A stretch of DNA of 64,000 bases from Noviherbaspirillum galbum (lineage in GTDB: Bacteria; Pseudomonadota; Gammaproteobacteria; Burkholderiales; Burkholderiaceae_D): assembly GCF_010974945.1 (NCBI RefSeq), contig NZ_JAAIVB010000011.1, positions 62,001-126,000 on the forward strand, in the 5' to 3' direction. Made by a program: the position numbers and the translations under genes. Shown here in pieces: positions 59,253 through 64,000 of the stretch; position 1 is the first letter of the stretch; each line of letters starts with the position of its first letter. The notes under the pieces are model-generated. The model saw only the letters and a list, made by a program, of their open reading frames with translations, made no database searches and was not told the origin of the DNA.

Positions 59253-61331
59253 TCAGTAGTTCATGACCAGCGTCGCCCTGAACGAACGGGATTCAATCGG
59301 GTGGAAATGCACGTCATTGACTGCCGCCGATTCACCAGGCAAGCGCGACTCATAGTAATAATCAATTGCTGAAGCTTTTCGGTTGAGCAGGTTATAGCCT
59401 TCCAGTTCAATCCGCATCTTCGGGTTGATCTTGTAACCGATGCGGCCATTTAGCGTAGTTGTACTGTGCGAACGCACGCTATTGTCTTCGATCAGCGGAC
59501 GTGGTCCAAAGTAGCGCAATTGCAAGGCTCCAAAATACGGGCCAATATTATCCACTGCAACCGCCACCGATCCTACGCCTTCGACAGCGCCTGGGATCCG
59601 GTTGCCAACGGGGTCGGCATCGCGGAATCGGGCACGTGCAAAAGCGATATCCGCATCCACGGTCAACCATTTGGTCGGTTTGTAGTAGTTATTGAACTCG
59701 AAGCCGTAACGACGGCTTGGCCGACTGGCCTCGGTCGTACCAGCGTCACCGACAAAGAGGAGTTCCGAGTCGAAATCCAGCCGATAAACCGCCAACGAAG
59801 TCTGCAGGCCTGGCACGAATTCGGAACGCACGCCGAGCTCCATGCCCTTTGCCCGCACCAGCGGTGACACGCGGTCAACAGGGTCGCCCGATTTCGGATC
59901 AATCGTGATCGTTGTACCTCGTGCATCGTTACTATGGAACCCGTTCCCCAGATTGACGTAGTACTCAGTCTTGGCCCATGGACCGAAGATGAGGCTTAAT
60001 TTTGGACTGACGATACTGTCATTGCTCTTGCCTGAATTGACCGGGTTGTCACTGCGCACATCGAAACGATAAAAATCGCTGCGAATTCCCGCGACGGTAC
60101 GGAATTTTTCGCTCCATCGCGTATTGTTTTCAACATAAATACCTGCGCTGCCTTCGACTATATGGTCGGTTCGGGTTGTTGACAGGCGCTGTCGCGACAC
60201 AGTGTTATGCAGGCCATTAAAGATATTGTCATTCTGCAGTTGCAAACCCACCGTGTTCTCTGACTGCCGTCCCAGCAGCTTGGTTTCCCAGGTGTGGCTG
60301 AGATTAGCTCCAAAGGTCGTGCGCCGGTCGGGTTGATTGAACTGGTCGCCGTTGACCGGATCATCATTGAAGTAGGTGAAATTGGAGTACAAATCGAGCT
60401 GATTGTGAAGGACGTATGCGTTCGCACGCGTAGCAGAAGAGTCGCCAGTCTTGCGCCAGGCCGTCGACAGGCTATACCGGTGTGACTCGCCGCCATCGGT
60501 GGGGTCAATGAAACCGAAGCGAGAAAGTGCACCACTATCGACCGCGCGTTGTGGGATTTGGTCAGTAGCCTGCCATCGGGCGCGGTAGGCCATTGCCGAT
60601 ACATTGAATCCGTTTGCCTCTGTGCCTTCGCTATAACGCAGCACACCATTGGTACGTCGGTAGTTGTCCGGCATTACAAACGGACCGTCATTGTGAAACA
60701 GCTCCAATGCATATAATAAATGGCCATTGCCCACTGCTGGCGAATCCGCCAGCAAGGTGCGTCGGTAACCATTCTGTCCGATACCTATGCTCGCAATACC
60801 GGCTGCGAGCTTGTCCGCATACACCACGCTGGACGCACCTGCAGACGCGAAGTCGCCTTCAGAGGCGTAGTACGGACCTTTTTTGTACTCCAGGCGAGTG
60901 GTCAACTCCGGGATCAGGAAGTTCACATCGGTCCATCCCTGCCCATGTCCGTGGGAGCGCTGATTGACTAACATGCCGTCCACGGTAGTTCTGAAATCGG
61001 TACCATGATCAAGGTTGAAGCCGCGCAGGTAAAACTGGTTGGCTTTGCCCTCGCCGCTGTGCTGGCTGACGATCATGCCCGGGGTCGCTTCGAGCAATTC
61101 GCCGGCCCGGTAAACCGTACGGGCTTCAAGCTGCTTTTGTGTCACGATGCCACTATTGGCTGAGTCCGCAATGCCGATTTGGCTGGTACGGGAAGTCTCA
61201 ATAGTGATACTGGGGAGTGTGGCTTCGGCATCGGCTGCGTAAGCTCCCGACGCATGCACCAGAAAAGTGCTGAGTACAGCAGCACTCAGCGTGGTTCGGC
61301 GTAACTGGACGCCAACGATTTTCAACCTCAC
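59253..61331 (-). CDS. TonB-dependent outer-membrane receptor (nickel uptake candidate)
   Basis: The protein has 692 residues with a signal peptide (cleavage near SGAYAA). A plug domain (about 45-170: RAGELLEATPGMIVSQHSGEG, FYLRGFNLDHGTDF) precedes a 22-strand barrel ending in the typical SRSFRATLVMNY (C-terminal aromatic). No siderophore-specific signature is seen. Proximity to nikR suggests nickel-chelate import, an inference. No ExbB/ExbD/TonB genes are in the window. Confidence 0.9.
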   Translation of the reverse strand: MRLKIVGVQLRRTTLSAAVLSTFLVHASGAYAADAEATLPSITIETSRTSQIGIADSANSGIVTQKQLEARTVYRAGELLEATPGMIVSQHSGEGKANQFYLRGFNLDHGTDFRTTVDGMLVNQRSHGHGQGWTDVNFLIPELTTRLEYKKGPYYASEGDFASAGASSVVYADKLAAGIASIGIGQNGYRRTLLADSPAVGNGHLLYALELFHNDGPFVMPDNYRRTNGVLRYSEGTEANGFNVSAMAYRARWQATDQIPQRAVDSGALSRFGFIDPTDGGESHRYSLSTAWRKTGDSSATRANAYVLHNQLDLYSNFTYFNDDPVNGDQFNQPDRRTTFGANLSHTWETKLLGRQSENTVGLQLQNDNIFNGLHNTVSRQRLSTTRTDHIVEGSAGIYVENNTRWSEKFRTVAGIRSDFYRFDVRSDNPVNSGKSNDSIVSPKLSLIFGPWAKTEYYVNLGNGFHSNDARGTTITIDPKSGDPVDRVSPLVRAKGMELGVRSEFVPGLQTSLAVYRLDFDSELLFVGDAGTTEASRPSRRYGFEFNNYYKPTKWLTVDADIAFARARFRDADPVGNRIPGAVEGVGSVAVAVDNIGPYFGALQLRYFGPRPLIEDNSVRSHSTTTLNGRIGYKINPKMRIELEGYNLLNRKASAIDYYYESRLPGESAAVNDVHFHPIESRSFRATLVMNY

Positions 61332-61864
61332 GGCAAGCCTTTCAAATTAACTTGTTCAATTCAGTAGGAAGAAAGGGCGGCAAGAAACAATGGCAGCCCA
61401 AGCAATAAACCATCCTTCAGTTTTCAACTAATACGGATACGCGTCGACGCGTTAAATGGATTCATACGATTTCAAATATTGTAGGATGCATTGCACATTT
61501 AATCACAAAATGGCGAGAAAAGATGATTCCCAACATCTTTCGTTGATGCCCGACAGAAATCTAGTTTCGCAATGATTTTGGCAGCCTGTATGTTTGTGCT
61601 GCGTGAGCAATTGGGTTTGGGTTGACCGTCATACTTACTCTACCAACACCAACTAGGGAGAACCAGTGATAGGCCGGAATTGGCCGCAGGCGGCGCTAGC
61701 TGGAGAGTGTGTCGCTGGCAGCTATAGGACACTTTGCGGACCTTGCCTCAATGGCGGTGGCTGGCCCTTGCCGACCGAGGTTGTGCGGAAACGTCCTCAG
61801 AACGACCTCAAATGAGAATTTGGCGACCATGATTCAATTTGATCGCATGAGAAGACCTTTCGGC
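61332..61864. other. Intergenic region with IS left end
   Basis: The first part holds the promoter region of the TonB receptor gene, AT-rich. No perfect NikR-type palindrome was found. From about 61779 the left end of the IS1182-type element begins. No gene is supported in the first 440 bp. Confidence 0.5.
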
Positions 61865-63383
61865 CTATCGTCTCATCGCCGCCATTAACGTATTCGGTCC
61901 CAAGATATTTATCATTCGCTTCAAGTTGTACGCCAGGACATGCAAGCTCATTTCGGTTGCCACGTTCGGCAGCCTTTTCATCAGGAAGTGCGTGGCACCC
62001 ATCCATGCCTTTAGCGTGCCAAACGGATGTTCAACCGTGCAGCGGCGTGTTATTGCCAAGCCGGGCCGCTCGTCCAGTCGCCGCTGCATCCGCTCCAATA
62101 TCTCCTCGTGCTCCCAGCGCGTAATGCGCCGGTAATCGCCAGTGGTGCACTTTGGTTTTAGCGTACACGTCGGACATGCTGAAGGCCAGTACTTATGCAG
62201 CAACTCACCACGCTCTTCGGTCTGGCATCGCCATGGGGCACGTTGACCGGCCGGACACAGATATTCATCGCTTTGTGCCATATAGATGAAGTCGCGCTTG
62301 TCGAATTTGCCCAGCGCCCGGTTGTTTGACGTAATCGGCTTGGGCACCAGTGGTACTGCACCTTGCAGTTCGCAGGCACGGATCTCCACACCGCTGAAGT
62401 AACCACGATCTGCTATGGCCACAAGGCCCTTCTTTTCAATAACCTGCTGGACATGTTCGGTCATGTTGGCAAGCTGGCTTCTGTCATGGCCGACATTGGT
62501 CACTTCGTGAGCGACGATCAGGTGGTGTTTGGTATCGACCGCAGTCTGTACGTTGTATCCCACCATGCCGGTGCCGCGCCCGCTTGTCGCCATGGACCGC
62601 GCGTCCGGATCGCTCTCGGAGATCTGCTGGTCTGGCACCTGCTGCAGCTGCTTCTCCAGTGCATTGAAGTCATCAATCTGCCGCTTGAATGAGGCGATCT
62701 TGTCCTTGATGTGCTGGACACGCATCTTGGTCGTCAGCTCCGGCTGCCGGTCCGCCCGGTCGAGTTCTTCCATGTAGCGGGCGATGCTTTCTTCGACCTG
62801 TTCAATACGTGCCTTGATCTTGCGCTGGGTGTAGTTCTTGTCACGGTTATTGACCGCCTTGAACTTGCTGCCGTCGATGGCGACTTCGCCGCCTTCGAAC
62901 ATGTTGAGTTTGTGGCACAGCAGGACGAACTGCCGGCAGACGTTGCGGATGGCCGTTCCATTGTCCTTGCGGAAGTCGGCAATGGTCTTGAAGTCTGGCG
63001 TGAGCCGGTTGATCAGCCACATCAGTTCGACGTTGCGCTGAGTTTCTCGCTCCAGGCGCCGACTCGACTGAATACGATTGAGGTAGCCATAGAGGTAGAT
63101 CTTGAGCATGACCGCCGGATGGTACGAAGGTCTTCCCGTTTCAGCAGGAACCGCGCCATCAAAACCAAGCGACTTCAGATCGAGCGTGTCGATGAAGGCA
63201 TCAACGACGCGCACGGGGTTGTCTTCGGCGACATACTCGTCCAGCTGTGCCGGAAACATTGTGCCTTGCGTGCGTTCGACTCCCTCTATGAAGCGCTTCA
63301 TACGAATCCCCTTTGTTAGGTGTTATTCGTTTGACCCTTCATTCATAGTTTTGTTTACTCAAATTGAGGCGTTTTCACACACC
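61779..63383 (-). mobile_element. IS1182-family insertion sequence
   Basis: The element carries one transposase gene and imperfect terminal inverted repeats: TTGTGCGGAAACGTCCTCAG at 61781-61800 and, on the other strand, GTGTGAAAACGCCTCAATTT at 63361-63380. Both contain TGTG-GAAACG-CCTC. The element is about 1.6 kb. I could not confirm a target-site duplication. Confidence 0.7.
61865..63301 (-). CDS. IS1182-family transposase
   Basis: The protein has 478 residues and is complete. It has a RNase H-like DDE transposase fold with VAIDGSKF (about 140-147, Asp), VAIADRGYFSG (about 295-305, Asp) and CTVEHPFGTLKAWMG (about 427-441, Glu), plus the zinc-type cluster CPTCTLKPKC. It follows the IS1182 pattern. 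Both catalytic residues and length suggest an intact element. Confidence 0.9.
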   Translation of the reverse strand: MKRFIEGVERTQGTMFPAQLDEYVAEDNPVRVVDAFIDTLDLKSLGFDGAVPAETGRPSYHPAVMLKIYLYGYLNRIQSSRRLERETQRNVELMWLINRLTPDFKTIADFRKDNGTAIRNVCRQFVLLCHKLNMFEGGEVAIDGSKFKAVNNRDKNYTQRKIKARIEQVEESIARYMEELDRADRQPELTTKMRVQHIKDKIASFKRQIDDFNALEKQLQQVPDQQISESDPDARSMATSGRGTGMVGYNVQTAVDTKHHLIVAHEVTNVGHDRSQLANMTEHVQQVIEKKGLVAIADRGYFSGVEIRACELQGAVPLVPKPITSNNRALGKFDKRDFIYMAQSDEYLCPAGQRAPWRCQTEERGELLHKYWPSACPTCTLKPKCTTGDYRRITRWEHEEILERMQRRLDERPGLAITRRCTVEHPFGTLKAWMGATHFLMKRLPNVATEMSLHVLAYNLKRMINILGPNTLMAAMRR

Positions 63384-63802
63384 CTGGACCCTAAGCCGTC
63401 ATAGCCGCTTCCCAATAGCGACCTTCGTCTGCCTATTGGACAGACGAAGGATCGCTCAGTGCGAGTTGGAAGTCATCAAAACATTTTCACACATAGATGG
63501 TCGCCCCCAGTTTGCCAAGCGTTCAATTCATGATGTCGCGCCGGTGAAGATTGCAGCCATAGATCCGGACTTGTGATCGAGGCTATTGCCTCTGTCCCTG
63601 ATGGAATATGCTGGCAGGTTCCTAATCAGTCTGTCGAGCTTGATGCTCCCCGTGTCAAATAGGTTTGGCCTGCCTCGGTCTGACCTGTTCTGCCATCACT
63701 TCATGATTGCCCGTGCAATCGGTGGAGGGTTCTTTCCCCTTGTATTTCTTCTTCTACTACTGGACTCTTTGTTGCATGTTCATGTGTTCTATATCTGGTT
63801 CG
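63302..63802. other. Intergenic region between two insertion sequences
   Basis: The first 80 bp hold the right end of the IS1182 element. The rest (63,384-63,802) has no supported gene; a sequence ATTTTCACACATAG near 63481 resembles the IS end and may be a remnant. A short hydrophobic frame on the plus strand (63586-63819) is considered a chance frame. Confidence 0.4.
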
Positions 63803-64000
63803 TCATCGTGGAATATTGAAAGTCAGGTTGAAGGTTCGGTCATGCGCAAGCAGCGCCCACATGATCCTGGCGTTTCTGTTAGCCAGCGCCACAGCGGCAA
63901 TGTTGTGATGCCGCCGCTCTGATAGTTTGGACAGCCAGCCGCTCACGTAGTCCGTCTTTCGCTCTGCCACGCGCCAGACGGAACGCGCACCGTGAATCAA
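63803..64000 (-). CDS. IS110-family transposase, C-terminal fragment (cut by window end)
   Basis: The visible 65 residues (SGWLSKLSERRHHNIAAVAL and ARIMWALLA) are the conserved C-terminal end of IS110-type DEDD transposases. The 5' part lies beyond 64000. The stop is at 63803. Confidence 0.8.
   Translation of the reverse strand: MIHGARSVWRVAERKTDYVSGWLSKLSERRHHNIAAVALANRNARIMWALLAHDRTFNLTFNIPR

Noticed and set aside
61332-61600. Possible NikR operator upstream of the TonB receptor
   Set aside because: No GTATGA-N16-TCATAC-type palindrome could be found; only scattered half-sites such as TTCATACG were seen.
63586-63819. Hydrophobic plus-strand frame between the insertion sequences
   Set aside because: It overlaps the IS110 stop, has no ribosome binding site and no family resemblance.

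Overview
The window looks like 64 kb of a large plasmid or secondary replicon of a betaproteobacterium, most likely a member of the Burkholderiales. The reasons are a high-GC backbone with strong AAGGAG-type ribosome binding sites, many small genes of unknown function each with its own terminator, two plasmid partition systems, and a PRTRC cassette (ParB-related, ThiF-related cassette), which is known mainly from proteobacterial plasmids. The genus assignment is inference. No rRNA, tRNA or CRISPR array was seen.

Layout. Positions 1-3000 hold small plasmid genes and a Mom-like acyltransferase-fold protein. Positions 3200-10467 hold the PRTRC cassette in the order ParB, E, C, F, then two to three inverted small genes, then B, A and ThiF. 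Four of its products match the parts of a ubiquitin-like conjugation pathway: C is a small protein ending in Gly (candidate modifier), B is E2-like, A has a perfect JAMM protease motif, and ThiF is E1-like. This is the most striking system in the window. Positions 11.8-14.2 kb encode a secreted RTX metalloprotease. Positions 14.3-21.4 kb are small genes plus a YggL-like protein, a WGR/DNA-ligase-like fusion, an HU protein and an ArdC-like protein. A truncated integrase (21.5-22.7 kb) is followed by parA-parB with a 15-bp palindrome as candidate parS, and then a winged-helix protein that may be a replication initiator. At 28-30 kb a ParM-like actin ATPase operon faces an array of about 16 iteron-like 15-bp repeats.

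Positions 30.6-48.5 kb carry further accessory genes: a DsbC-like protein, an EAL protein, an RdgC-FtsK-gamma fusion, a TGT-fold (DpdA-like) protein with a DUF6884-like partner, a three-gene HTH/DUF4258 module behind an 18-bp palindrome, an orphan RNA polymerase alpha-CTD, an adenine methyltransferase and a CACHE-PAS-GGDEF cyclase. Positions 48.6-57.3 kb are small genes including two RMF/CrpP-like paralogues, an SRAP-like protein that lacks its catalytic Cys, a PLD-type nuclease and an HTH-NYN cluster. From 57.3 kb the character changes: a fasciclin protein, NikR, a TonB-dependent receptor and IS1182 and IS110 elements suggest a transposon-associated cargo block.

How the genes may work together. 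Replication and segregation genes (ParAB, ParM, wHTH protein, iterons) form the core. Around them are DNA-modifying, DNA-repair and DNA-protection genes (Mom-like, TGT-like, methyltransferase, RdgC-gamma, ligase-like, SRAP-like, ArdC-like). Many genes on both strands share a leader motif close to GCATCTCC located about 35-85 bp before the start codon, which suggests common control of the plasmid genes.
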